Shown one piece after another: positions 14,207 to 22,282 of a stretch of DNA of 61,164 bases. Source of the stretch: Myxococcales bacterium (GTDB lineage Bacteria; Myxococcota; Myxococcia; Myxococcales; Myxococcaceae). Numbering within the stretch: position 1 is the first letter of the stretch; every line of letters starts with the position of its first letter. The position numbers were made by a program, and so were the translations under genes. The DNA lies in assembly GCA_030681895.1 (NCBI GenBank), contig JAUXRI010000187.1, positions 1-61,164 of the forward strand. The letters run 5' to 3'. Below the pieces are notes generated by a model, which was not told the origin of the DNA, ran no database searches, and was given only the letters and a program-made list of their open reading frames with translations.

Positions 14207-16430
14207 GGCTCACCGCCTTCTTGGCCTTCGTGGGGGCCTCGGCCGTGTGGCGGCACTCCGGGTATCCGATGCAGGCCAGGAAGGGGCCCTTCGCGCCCTT
14301 GCGCTGCACCATCAGGCGGCCACACTTGGGGCACAGAGCGCCCGTCTTCCGCGCGTGAGCGAGAGCCTTCGCGTCAACCGTGAAGTTGCACGTCGGATAG
14401 TTGCTGCAGCCGAGGAAGGCGCCCTTGTCCTTCAGCGGCGCGTGGCAGCGCGGGCACTCCTCCTGGGTCGTCACACTCTGGTCGACCCGGCCGGTGCAGC
14501 CAGACACCGAACATCGAGCGTAGCGACCGAACTTCCCGTCTTGCTCCGTCATGGGCGAGCTGCACGTCGGACACTTCAACGCGGAGGGCCGCGCCGATGG
14601 GTCAGCCCGGTAGTCGCAGGCCGGCCAGCCGCTGCAGCTGATGAAGGCCCCCTTCGAGCCCTGGCGAAGAATCAGCTCCTTCGTGCACTTCGGGCAGGGC
14701 TTGCCGGTGCTCTTAGAGGCCTCGCCCACCGCGTCCACCAGCGTCACATGCTCGCGAGCGAACCGCTGCAGCACACCACTGGCTTCGGCGAGCTGCTTGG
14801 CGAAGCCCACGTGCCAGGTGCCCAGAGCGGCCTTCCAGCGCAACTTGCCTGCCGCCACCTCATCGAGCTGAGCCTCGAGCCGGGCGGTGTACTCGGTTGC
14901 GACGACGTCGGGGAACGCCGCGGAGAGCGCTCCATCGACGAGCCTGCCGCGCGGTGTCGGCGCGACTGCCTTCTTTTCCTCAAGCAAGTAGCGGCGCTCG
15001 AAGAGCAGCGTGACGGTCGCGGCGTAGGTGCTGGGACGACCGATGCCGGTGCGCTGCAACTCGCGAATCAGCGTCGCCTGCGTGAATCGTGGTTGCGGCT
15101 TCGTCTTGTCGCCCTTCGCCGCGATGCTGGCGACCGCGAGCTCCTGCTCGAGCTTGAGCGGCGGTAAGGCCGCTTCGTCCTCGGCCGTGCCCTCGTGCTG
15201 CGCTGCGGCCGTGGTCTCGTCCTCCGCCGCGTAGCGCAAGAAGCTCTCGAAGCGGACGACGGTGCCGCGCGCGAGGAAGCGCACGTCGGCGGCAACGGTG
15301 CGTACCGTCGTCACGTCAAGTCGCGCCGGCCGACACTGGCAGGCGAGAAAGCGGCGGTTGATGAGACTGAAGAGCTGCTCCTCGCGCTCATCGAGATGGA
15401 CGTCGGCCTCGAGCTGCATCGCCGTCGGTCGAATCGCTTCGTGCGCCTCCTGGGCTGAGTCCGCGTTGCGGTACTTCACAGGCTCCGCCGGCAGCGCCTC
15501 CGGGTAGTCACGGGCGAGGAAGGCCCGCGCCATGGCGATCGCCTCGGCCGACAACGAGACAGAGTCGGTGCGGTGGTAGCTGATGGCGCCCTTCTCGAAG
15601 AGCGACTGAGCCACGGCCATCGTCTCCGCAGGCTTCATCCCGAGTTGGGCCGAAGCCGCCTGCTGCAGCGTGGCCGTCGTAAACGGAGGCCGCGGAGCTC
15701 GCTCGGTCGGCTTCGTCTCGAGCGCCTCGACCCGATGCTTCGCAGCTCGCGCCCGTGAGAGTGCGAGGTCAGCGTCGGCCTGTTGGCGAAACCGCGCCGC
15801 CGCCCAAGCCCCCTTTGAGTCTTTGAGGGCCGCGATCGCCGAGAAGCCTGCGGCGTAGTTGGCGGTCACCGTCCAGTACGCCTCCGGCTTGAAGGCCTCG
15901 CGCGCCTTCTCCCGCTCGACCACCAGGTGGAGGGCGGCCGACTGCACTCGACCAGCGGAGTGCTGGGGCCCGAAGACAGAGAGCAGGGGCGAGACCTGGT
16001 ATCCGACGAGTCGGTCCAGCACTCGGCGCGCCTGCTGTGCGTCGACGAGGTTGTTGTCGAGCGGGCCCGCCGCGGCGACCGCCTTCTTGAGCGCGGCTGG
16101 CGTCAGCTCCTGAAACCGGATTCGCCTGGGCGAGGAGAGGCCCAGCACCTGTGCCACGTGCCAGGCGATGGCCTCTCCCTCGCGGTCGGCGTCGGTGCCG
16201 AGAAGCACCTCCGAAGCCCCGCGCGCAGCCTCCCGGAGTTTCGCGAGAACCCCTTCCTTGCCGGGGAGCGTCTCGTACTTGAGAGCGAAGCTCGCGACGT
16301 CGACGCCGAGGTCTCGCTCCGGGAGATCTCGGAAGTGGCCGATTGTCGCCACCACCGTGAAGCTCGGCCCGAGGCACTTAGAGATCTTCGCAATCTTGTT
16401 GGGGCTCTCGACAACCACGAGTGTTTTCAC
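14199..16430 (-). CDS. topA: DNA topoisomerase I (type IA) with four zinc fingers
   Basis: This 743-aa enzyme relaxes negative supercoils. The Toprim domain begins MKTLVVVESPNKIAKI and has GTDADREGEAIAWH. The active-site tyrosine lies in ISYHRTDS, where the usual ITYMRTDS carries H instead of M. HEAIRPT and TGIGRPSTYA follow as expected. The last about 170 residues hold four Cys4 zinc ribbons (CPKC...CSGWPAC, CPTC...CSVSGC, CPRC...CSNYPTC, CPKC...CIGYPEC). The start is GTG. A plasmid-borne copy probably serves replication or transfer, as TraE does in IncP plasmids. The upstream promoter motif is shared with parA. Confidence 0.96.
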   Translation of the reverse strand: MKTLVVVESPNKIAKISKCLGPSFTVVATIGHFRDLPERDLGVDVASFALKYETLPGKEGVLAKLREAARGASEVLLGTDADREGEAIAWHVAQVLGLSSPRRIRFQELTPAALKKAVAAAGPLDNNLVDAQQARRVLDRLVGYQVSPLLSVFGPQHSAGRVQSAALHLVVEREKAREAFKPEAYWTVTANYAAGFSAIAALKDSKGAWAAARFRQQADADLALSRARAAKHRVEALETKPTERAPRPPFTTATLQQAASAQLGMKPAETMAVAQSLFEKGAISYHRTDSVSLSAEAIAMARAFLARDYPEALPAEPVKYRNADSAQEAHEAIRPTAMQLEADVHLDEREEQLFSLINRRFLACQCRPARLDVTTVRTVAADVRFLARGTVVRFESFLRYAAEDETTAAAQHEGTAEDEAALPPLKLEQELAVASIAAKGDKTKPQPRFTQATLIRELQRTGIGRPSTYAATVTLLFERRYLLEEKKAVAPTPRGRLVDGALSAAFPDVVATEYTARLEAQLDEVAAGKLRWKAALGTWHVGFAKQLAEASGVLQRFAREHVTLVDAVGEASKSTGKPCPKCTKELILRQGSKGAFISCSGWPACDYRADPSARPSALKCPTCSSPMTEQDGKFGRYARCSVSGCTGRVDQSVTTQEECPRCHAPLKDKGAFLGCSNYPTCNFTVDAKALAHARKTGALCPKCGRLMVQRKGAKGPFLACIGYPECRHTAEAPTKAKKAVSRA

Positions 16431-16446
16431 ACGCCCGTTATGTCAT

Positions 16447-16463
16447 ATTCAATAGCATGTTAC
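16447..16463 (-). promoter_or_regulatory. Shared AT-rich promoter/operator motif upstream of topA
   Basis: ATTCAATAGCATGTTAC on the plus strand, only about 16 bases from the topA start. In the transcribed direction TTGTAA and CATAAC are 17 bases apart and could be -35 and -10 boxes. The motif matches the parA upstream copy at 14 of 17 positions. Confidence 0.6.
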
Positions 16464-16470
16464 AACCCAC

Positions 16471-17805
16471 CTAATGATTGCGTGGGCTCTTGCTCTCAAA
16501 CCGCGTGAAGGCGCCGTGAAAGAGCAGGGTGGCTTCGCCCATGGGCCCGTTCCTTTGCTTTGCGACGTGTAGCTCCACGGAAGTGAGCTCGTCAGCTGCA
16601 GCGCGCTCCTCGTCGTCGACTTGTTCGCGATGGAGAAACATCACGACGTCGGCGTCCTGCTCAATGGCTCCAGACTCACGGAGGTCTGAGAGCATCGGCG
16701 GCCCCTTTCGCTCTTCCACGCGGCGGTTCAGCTGCGACAGCGCAATAATCGGAACTCCGAGTTCCTTCGCGAGCTGCTTCAGCGAGCGGGAGATCTCCGA
16801 CACCTCGACCTGGCGACTCTCGACGCGGCCTCGGATCTTCATGAGCTGGAGGTAGTCGATGATGATGCACGCGAGCGCAGGGTGTTGCTGTTTGAGCCGC
16901 CTCGCTTTCGCGCGCAGGTCGAATGGCGAGACGTCGCCTGAGTCGTCGATGTGAATGGGTGCCTCGTAGAGCGACTGCATCGCCTCTGAGAGCCGTTCCT
17001 CGTCGACGGGCGAGAGGCGGCCGCGGCGGATGCGCTCAAGAGGGACACGCGCCTTGGCCGCAGCCATGCGCAACACCAATTGCGTCGAAGGCATCTCAAG
17101 GCTGAAAACCGCGACTGGCAGCCGCTTCTCGCCACAGGCGTGATGCTCCGCGATCTGCATTGCGAACGATGTCTTTCCCACGCCTGGGCGCGCTGCCAGC
17201 ACGATGAGCTCACCTCCCTGCATTCCCGCCAACACCCGATCGACGTCCGGAAAGCCGGTGCCCAAGCCCATCAGTCCGCCGTCGCGCTTCATCGCGTCCA
17301 GCATGGAGAGGGTCTCTTCGACGAGCGTCGACATGGGCTTGAAGGCGACGCGCTGGCGCTGCAGCAACACCTCGTTGAACTTCCGCCCGGCCTCCTCCAG
17401 CAGCGCAGGGAGCTCGAGCGCGTCGGCCTTGCTCAGTTCCGCCACCTCGAGGCTCACCTGACGCAGCTGGCGACGCGCGCCCTTCTCGCGAATCAGCCGC
17501 GAGTGCTCGAGGACGTTGGGGAAGGGCGGGTTCTCGAGGCTCGCGAGGAAGGCAGGGCCACCCACTGTGCTCAGGAGCCCCTGTGCCTTGAGCGTCTCTG
17601 CCACCGTCACCAGGTCGACCCGTCGTCCCGCAGCGTCCAGGGCGAGGATCGCCTCGTAGGTGAGCGCGAAGCGTTCCTCTTTGAAGTCCGCCGGCGAAAC
17701 CTCCTCCGAGGCAAGCGAGATGGCGGCGGTGTCACCGTCAAGCAGCAGCGTCGCGACGAGGGCGTGCTCGGGGTTCCAGGACTGGAGTTCGGACTGGGTC
17801 GTCAT
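16471..17805 (-). CDS. dnaB: Replicative DNA helicase DnaB
   Basis: This 444-aa hexameric helicase would unwind the plasmid origin. It starts MTTQSELQSWNPEHALVATL, with the N-terminal DnaB domain at about residues 10-110. The RecA-like core has H1 ARPGVGKTSFAMQIAEHHA, VFSLEMPSTQLVLRM, H2 ACIIIDYLQLMKI, then IIALSQLNRRVEERKG and DADVVMFLHRE. It is slightly shorter than E. coli DnaB (471 aa). The long extension upstream of 17805 is not coding. It sits between the candidate initiator and topA, forming a replication block. Confidence 0.96.
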   Translation of the reverse strand: MTTQSELQSWNPEHALVATLLLDGDTAAISLASEEVSPADFKEERFALTYEAILALDAAGRRVDLVTVAETLKAQGLLSTVGGPAFLASLENPPFPNVLEHSRLIREKGARRQLRQVSLEVAELSKADALELPALLEEAGRKFNEVLLQRQRVAFKPMSTLVEETLSMLDAMKRDGGLMGLGTGFPDVDRVLAGMQGGELIVLAARPGVGKTSFAMQIAEHHACGEKRLPVAVFSLEMPSTQLVLRMAAAKARVPLERIRRGRLSPVDEERLSEAMQSLYEAPIHIDDSGDVSPFDLRAKARRLKQQHPALACIIIDYLQLMKIRGRVESRQVEVSEISRSLKQLAKELGVPIIALSQLNRRVEERKGPPMLSDLRESGAIEQDADVVMFLHREQVDDEERAAADELTSVELHVAKQRNGPMGEATLLFHGAFTRFESKSPRNH

Positions 17806-17857
17806 TGCGGACCTTTCCCCTTTGGGCAGACAGCGATGGGAGAAGCGCTGCGGTCGT

Positions 17858-17944
17858 GGCCAGTCAGCGAGCCCCGGAGGGCGCAACGCGCGTAGGCGCG
17901 TTGCTGCGACGCCAGGGGCGTCGGCTCGCGGAGCGAGACTGGCC
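17858..17944. repeat. Nested stem-loop between candidate initiator and dnaB
   Basis: GGCCAGTC (17858-17865) pairs with GACTGGCC (17937-17944). Inside them AGCGAGCC pairs approximately with GGCTCGC, and the centre is a perfect 9-bp hairpin GCAACGCGC/GCGCGTTGC with loop GTAG (17883-17904). It occupies the leader of dnaB and could be an origin, an attenuator or a terminator. Confidence 0.7.
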
Positions 17945-18010
17945 GCTTGCTGCGGTGTTGCTGGCTTGGCTGGGAGTACTGCTTGAAAGATGCCTTCCTG
18001 AGTGTGAGGT

Positions 18011-19189
18011 TCATGAAGGTGGGGCTTGCTTCTGTAGGGTGTGGTTAGGAGATAAGTTTTCTGGGACACCACCTGCGCCGAGCAATTCGCGCCGGTTTTC
18101 GAGCACTTCGCCGACATGCCCGCCGTAGAGGAGGTTGTGGCCGCGGCGAAGGCGTGCGGAGAGCAGCCAGCGGCAGCGCCTCCCCCGGTGCCCGACGTCG
18201 AGAGCAGCCTCCAGCGGGCGGCGAGGACGGCCCAGGACGCCGCGCCCTGCTGCCGTGAGGTACACGACGCCGCGGACATCGACGTAGACGTGCGGGCGCC
18301 CCTCGGCGTCGACCCAGATGCGCCGCGGGTCATTGGGCGCCTTCACATCCTCGAAGCGCTTGAGCCGTCGGAAGCGGTGCACGAAGGCGGTGCCGGTGGG
18401 CTTCTCGGGAGCCTGCAGGAGCTCCAGATGGCGCTTCGCGCGGCGACGGTTGGCTCGCTTCGTCTCCAGGCAGTCGCGCCGCCAGCGCGCGTACGGGTCG
18501 AGGCGGTTCAACATCGCCTGGGCCCACACCCGCGTGCAGCCGAGCTTCCGCGCCAACCAGTCCAGCGACACCTGGAAGCCAGCCCCGCATTCGTGCCGAT
18601 CTCTGGAGAGGGCAGGGCGGAACGAGGAAGTCCACTCCAGGAGGCAGAGCAGAGGCACCGCGCGTGGCGGCAACCCCATCGCTCGACCGAGAGCCCCAGC
18701 TTCGGCAGGGAACGTCGCGCCCCAGCCGTCCGGGATGAAGGCCTCCAAGTCGTCCTGCTGGAGGTAGAGGGCGCTCGTCTTGCGCGCGTAGGGAGGCAGC
18801 TGGGGCCCGCGGCGGCCGTCCTTCAGCGCCATCTTCAGCAGCGTCCCGACGTCCTCGATGACGCGTCCACCGCGTCGACGCGCGCTGCGCGAGAGGTCAC
18901 GGCCCCCAGAGTGACGCTCGAGCCTCTCGCGTTGGTTGGGGAGGAGAACGGTGGGGAGGACCTTCGGGAGGGAGGCCACCGCCGCCATGGCCGCCTCTGA
19001 GACGGGCCGCTGCTTGGCGAGGTGGACGCCGCGCGAGGCAGACTTGGAGGCGTGGGCCTCGAGCTCGAGCAGCTCGGACTCAGTCAGAGGACGGCCGAGC
19101 TTCTTCTCGCGCCCTCCCTTGAGGACGCCAAAGAGCATGGTGGATCGAACTTCCGAGCCCTTGGCGGGGCTGGAGGGCAACGTGGGCAC
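18011..19189 (-). CDS. Candidate plasmid replication initiator (HTH protein, 392 aa)
   Basis: It starts at GTG 19189 with gaggagttttt before it. I do not recognise a named Rep family. The N-terminal 90 residues are charged and helical (LGRPLTESELLELEAHASKS). A helix-turn-helix-like segment VSLDWLARKLGCTRVWAQAM (about residues 207-226) is followed by a basic stretch ETKRANRRRAKRHLELLQ. The C-terminal part includes RRIWVDAEGRPHVYVDVRG. Position just upstream of dnaB, and next to a non-coding region with short direct repeats and palindromes, makes an initiator or helicase loader the best guess. Confidence 0.55.
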   Translation of the reverse strand: MPTLPSSPAKGSEVRSTMLFGVLKGGREKKLGRPLTESELLELEAHASKSASRGVHLAKQRPVSEAAMAAVASLPKVLPTVLLPNQRERLERHSGGRDLSRSARRRGGRVIEDVGTLLKMALKDGRRGPQLPPYARKTSALYLQQDDLEAFIPDGWGATFPAEAGALGRAMGLPPRAVPLLCLLEWTSSFRPALSRDRHECGAGFQVSLDWLARKLGCTRVWAQAMLNRLDPYARWRRDCLETKRANRRRAKRHLELLQAPEKPTGTAFVHRFRRLKRFEDVKAPNDPRRIWVDAEGRPHVYVDVRGVVYLTAAGRGVLGRPRRPLEAALDVGHRGRRCRWLLSARLRRGHNLLYGGHVGEVLENRRELLGAGGVPENLSPNHTLQKQAPPS

Positions 19190-19711
19190 AAAAACTCCTC
19201 ACGCGCTCTCGACAGCGGATCCTCTCGTGTTAGAAAGGACCTCAGCCGAGGCGCAGGTGACTGCACGAGGCGAAGTGAGCGTCCCTTCGTGGGGAAAAAC
19301 GCTGTTCGCGATTGAAGTTCTGGGTCTCCTCGGGTTGGCGCCTGAGGAGGCCCTACTTTTTTCAGCAGCTCTCTCCGTTGGACGTCACGCGCGGCAAAGC
19401 CGGCGTGCACCGCAGCCCAATGCGGCGGTGCAGGAAGTTGCGCGAGGGCCTCTCAGGGCGGATCCTCACCAGCGTGGTGCTCACGGCTGAAGCTGGCCGG
19501 GCGGTGCTGGGCATGTCCCCTCGAGAAGCGTCAGGAATCTTTGACGAAGTCGGTTTGACCATACGTGACGTGACCATACAAGACCCACGCTGATCAGCTG
19601 ATCCGCTGATCAGCATCGACCCCGTTTGCAGGCCGGAAAATCGGCCTCGGCGCGTTCCGGTCCGCCCGAAGTTTCTGAGTCCACACCTGGCTGCGACGGC
19701 TGATCCGCTCA
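19190..19711. other. Non-coding region with short iterons, candidate oriV
   Basis: No convincing gene in about 520 bases. It contains TGACCATAC twice (about 19556-19564 and 19571-19579, 15 bp apart) and the palindrome GCTGATCAGC twice (19589-19598 and 19605-19614, 16 bp apart), with GCTGATCCGCTCATC again near 19699. It is upstream of the candidate initiator and downstream of the T4SS operon's last gene. Confidence 0.5.
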
Positions 19712-19861
19712 TCACCACCGCCTCCAGTACGCCCCGTCTGAGTGCGGCCCGCGCCACCAGCGGCGACCCGTGTCGAGGATCGCGAGCAGCAACAAGACCG
19801 TGAGCAGCACCAACAACGGGTGCGCCCAGAGCCACCGCTCGAGCACGTCGAAGGTCTTCAC
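19712..19861 (-). CDS. Small membrane protein (49 aa)
   Basis: The GTG start overlaps the beta-barrel gene's stop (GTGA). The protein has a short amphipathic N-terminus, KTFDVLERWLWAHP, and one strong membrane helix, LLVLLTVLLLLAILDTG, then a basic tail RRWWRGPHSDGAYWRRW. It is the last gene of the long T4SS/surface operon. It could be a small assembly factor. No family is recognised. Confidence 0.65.
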   Translation of the reverse strand: MKTFDVLERWLWAHPLLVLLTVLLLLAILDTGRRWWRGPHSDGAYWRRW

Positions 19862-20490
19862 AGGTACCAACTCCACGAGAACTGAAGCGGCACGATGACC
19901 GCCCACGAGAAGCCGTTCCCGAGCATCAGCTGCGCGCGGGGGAGAAGCGCGAGGCTCCACGAGTCGCCGGCCGCCCACTCGACGCCAATGAGCGGAGAGA
20001 CGACCAGGTTCGCGTGCGACTCATCTGGGAGCGAAAGGCCGTAGTCGACGGCCGCCTCGGGGTTCGACACGTCGAAGTGCTGCAGCTTCGAATACGCCTG
20101 CTGACACCAACCCGCTTCGACGCCGAGGTGGAAGCGGAAGCGCATGCCCAGCACCAGGCGAACGCCGGCCTGCGCGCCGAACCGGAGGAACTGATGGCGC
20201 GTCGTCCCCGGGTAGACACCTGAGCCCGCCACCAACCGAACATCGTTCTGGAAGACGGTCGCCGGCGGCTCGAAGAAGCCCGAGGCCGTCACCTCGAAGT
20301 TGTTGCCGAGCGCGTAGCGCCCACCGAGCCAGATGCTGGCGTCGAAGGAGAGCGTCGATTTCGGGGTCTCCGAGTGGAGCGCGGGAACGGCAGCCGCGAC
20401 GCCACCGCCGGCGACGTCGACCGTGAGGGCACCGCGATCCGCCCAAGCGGCGGCCGACAGCAAAAGCGAGAAGAGAAGGAGTCTGCGCAT
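19858..20490 (-). CDS. Predicted outer-membrane beta-barrel protein (210 aa)
   Basis: A signal peptide (MRRLLLFSLLLSAAAWADRG) is followed by alternating polar/hydrophobic strands with many aromatic residues (SIWLGGRYALGNNFEVTASG, LRFGAQAGVRLVLGMRFRFH, VEWAAGDSWSLALLPRAQLM), ending FSWSWYL. This pattern fits a small 8-10 strand barrel. It is in the surface-protein segment of the T4SS operon, so a mating-channel or surface-exclusion function is possible. Exact family unknown. Confidence 0.75.
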   Translation of the reverse strand: MRRLLLFSLLLSAAAWADRGALTVDVAGGGVAAAVPALHSETPKSTLSFDASIWLGGRYALGNNFEVTASGFFEPPATVFQNDVRLVAGSGVYPGTTRHQFLRFGAQAGVRLVLGMRFRFHLGVEAGWCQQAYSKLQHFDVSNPEAAVDYGLSLPDESHANLVVSPLIGVEWAAGDSWSLALLPRAQLMLGNGFSWAVIVPLQFSWSWYL

Positions 20491-20513
20491 TGGTTGGCCT
20501 CGAGGGTGTGGGG

Positions 20514-21365
20514 CTACGGCGCTCGCTCCGCGTAGGCGAGAGCCTTCTGTCGGAGCAGTTTGCAGACGGTCTCGTTGCCCGCCTCGCGGTTGGAGCCGCC
20601 GAACTCAGTCCAGCTGACGACCGGCGTGGCCTGCGCCATCTCGACGGGGTAGCGACTCACGAAGAGGTCTGCGTGGAAGGGGAGGGTCGCCTTCGCAGAG
20701 GTGGCAACGACAATGCCCTTGCCCCATTTCTCGCAGCCACCCCACTGAGACTTCTTGGCGCAAACGGGGGCGTCAGGGACCTCCAGCTGCAGAGGCTCCA
20801 GCTCAAGAGTGCCCTCGACGCTGTAGCCGTCGAACCAGGGGCCGGCCGACGCCGCAACACCCACGACCGCGGTCACCTTCAACTGCGCAGCTTTCATGAG
20901 CGCCGCCGTCGCATCGACGCGGACCACGGAAAGCTCGCTCCCGAAGCCACACGTCTTCTTCTCGCGAAACGTGGTCATCATGGAGGCGAGGGACGCTTGA
21001 AGCGCTGACTGCGCGCGCGCGCCGTCGAGCACTGTGGGAGGCGCTTCTGCGACGCGCGGGAGCTCTCGCTTGATGCCCATGCCCGTAGCGATGACACCGC
21101 TCGGGGTGAGCGTCAGCGTGAGCTCGTCCCCGAGCCCAGTCATTCTTCCGACCCAGAAGGCCTCGGTTCGCTCCAGTCGGCCAACGAAGCGAGGCTTCCA
21201 CATCGACGGATGTGGGCCACCGAACTCGTACGCCTCGAGGAAAAATCCGTCGCCTTCCTTGTAGACCCGAAGCGCCGAGCTCGCGGTGACGTAGTGGCCC
21301 TCAGGGGACTTCGAGCAGGCCGCGATCAGCAGCGCAGCGAGCAGGGCGATCGACAACTTGCGCAT
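20514..21365 (-). CDS. Predicted lipoprotein (283 aa)
   Basis: The start MRKLSIALLAALLIAACSKS (ATG 21365) gives a classic lipobox LIAAC. The early segment SPEGHYVTASSALRVYKEGD, then FVGRLERTEAFWVG and DELTLTLTPSG, suggests a beta-rich domain. Later parts hold three cysteines near KKTCGFGSE and APVCAKKSQWGGCEKWG that could form disulfides. It lies between a Cys-rich secreted protein and a beta-barrel at the end of the T4SS operon. It might do the job of VirB7-type lipoproteins, though it is far larger. Confidence 0.75.
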   Translation of the reverse strand: MRKLSIALLAALLIAACSKSPEGHYVTASSALRVYKEGDGFFLEAYEFGGPHPSMWKPRFVGRLERTEAFWVGRMTGLGDELTLTLTPSGVIATGMGIKRELPRVAEAPPTVLDGARAQSALQASLASMMTTFREKKTCGFGSELSVVRVDATAALMKAAQLKVTAVVGVAASAGPWFDGYSVEGTLELEPLQLEVPDAPVCAKKSQWGGCEKWGKGIVVATSAKATLPFHADLFVSRYPVEMAQATPVVSWTEFGGSNREAGNETVCKLLRQKALAYAERAP

Positions 21366-21447
21366 CACAGTCTCCAAGAGGTTTCAGGTGAAGGCATGCC
21401 CGGGCCGGTGGCCCTGGCACGATTGAGGAAAGACAGACACGGTGGCG

Positions 21448-21780
21448 CTACTTGCAGGTGCAGCTGGGCGGCCGCGCGCACTTCGGGCCCGAGGTGCTCA
21501 TCACGGAGTCGGGACTCGGGACACCAACCGCACAGACGGCGGACTTTCCGACGGGACAGGTCATGCTGCAGCTCCCGCAGGCGGTGTTCGCCTTGGTGGT
21601 GCACTGCGCCTCGCCGCCGGGACCGAAGCTGTGCAGGACGGAGTCGGTGCCGTCGTCAACGGGGGTGTTGAGGTTCCCGCTCATGGTGTCGAGGCTTCTC
21701 CGCTTCGGCGGCGAGACAGGATCCGCAGCGAGAGCAGCAAGCGAGAGAAGCGCGACGAACACGGTGACGGTGCGTTTCAC
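21448..21780 (-). CDS. Secreted Cys-rich small protein (110 aa)
   Basis: A GTG at 21780 begins a signal peptide (MKRTVTVFVALLSLAALAAD). The mature part is hydrophilic and has a C-terminal half with nine cysteines (CTTKANTACGSCSMTC, VCAVG, KCARPPSCTCK), suggesting disulfide or metal binding. It starts 8 bases after the collagen-like gene. Function unknown; secretion and neighbours point to the cell surface. Confidence 0.65.
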   Translation of the reverse strand: MKRTVTVFVALLSLAALAADPVSPPKRRSLDTMSGNLNTPVDDGTDSVLHSFGPGGEAQCTTKANTACGSCSMTCPVGKSAVCAVGVPSPDSVMSTSGPKCARPPSCTCK

Positions 21781-21788
21781 GGCGCGCC

Positions 21789-22271
21789 TCACGGAACACG
21801 GATGCAGCAGATGGAAGCCTTGCCGCCGAAGTCGACCGCAGGGGTTGGCGTCACGCCGGGCGCGAACCCCCAGCTGCAGTTCCACGTCCCGGTTGCCGAG
21901 GTCTGAGGCCCGAGCGAACTCGGGTTGGGCGCGCTGATTAGCAAGCTCATTCCTGCGACGGCCGAGCCCACAGTGCAGCCTCCGGTGATGAGAAGATCGT
22001 TGGAATCGTCACAGGTGGCGAAAGCCGAAGAGGAGATCGAACTGCCGAGAACCTCCTTGCAGTAGGCCGCGTTCCGGTCGACGTAGAGACCACCACCGGT
22101 GGCCCCCTGGGCGCCCGTGGCGCCGACGGCTCCGGTCGCCCCCATCGCTCCAGCAGGCCCGGTGTCACCCTTGGGCCCCTGAGCTCCGGTGTCGCCCTTG
22201 GGCCCAACGGGCCCCTGAGACGAGCAACCAACGACGAACAACGAAGTGAGAAGTGCGAGTGCGGTGCGCAT
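21789..22271 (-). CDS. Collagen-like lipoprotein (160 aa)
   Basis: The start MRTALALLTSLFVVGCSSQ has the lipobox VVGC. Immediately after comes a run of about 14 Gly-X-Y triplets (GPVGPKGDTGAQGPKGDTGP and onward), able to form a collagen-like triple helix, and then a C-terminal domain of about 95 residues with five cysteines (YCKEV, ATCDD, GGCTV, WNCSW, ICCIR). A trimeric stalk with a globular tip is the natural model. It is 11 bases after the giant Ig-like lipoprotein gene in the transfer operon. Confidence 0.85.
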   Translation of the reverse strand: MRTALALLTSLFVVGCSSQGPVGPKGDTGAQGPKGDTGPAGAMGATGAVGATGAQGATGGGLYVDRNAAYCKEVLGSSISSSAFATCDDSNDLLITGGCTVGSAVAGMSLLISAPNPSSLGPQTSATGTWNCSWGFAPGVTPTPAVDFGGKASICCIRVP

Positions 22272-22282
22272 GCTTGGGCTCC

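Noticed and set aside
17806..18333. N-terminal extension of DnaB to 620 aa
   Set aside because: The extension is low-complexity, runs through a nested stem-loop, and overlaps the candidate initiator gene. The family start MTTQSELQS with its own binding site is at 17805.
18936..19593. Plus-strand genes upstream of the candidate initiator
   Set aside because: Open frames at 18936-19490 and 19312-19593 overlap the initiator gene or the iteron region and have no good start or domain. The second has a faintly protein-like end (AGRAVLGMSPREASGIFDEV), but this is not enough.
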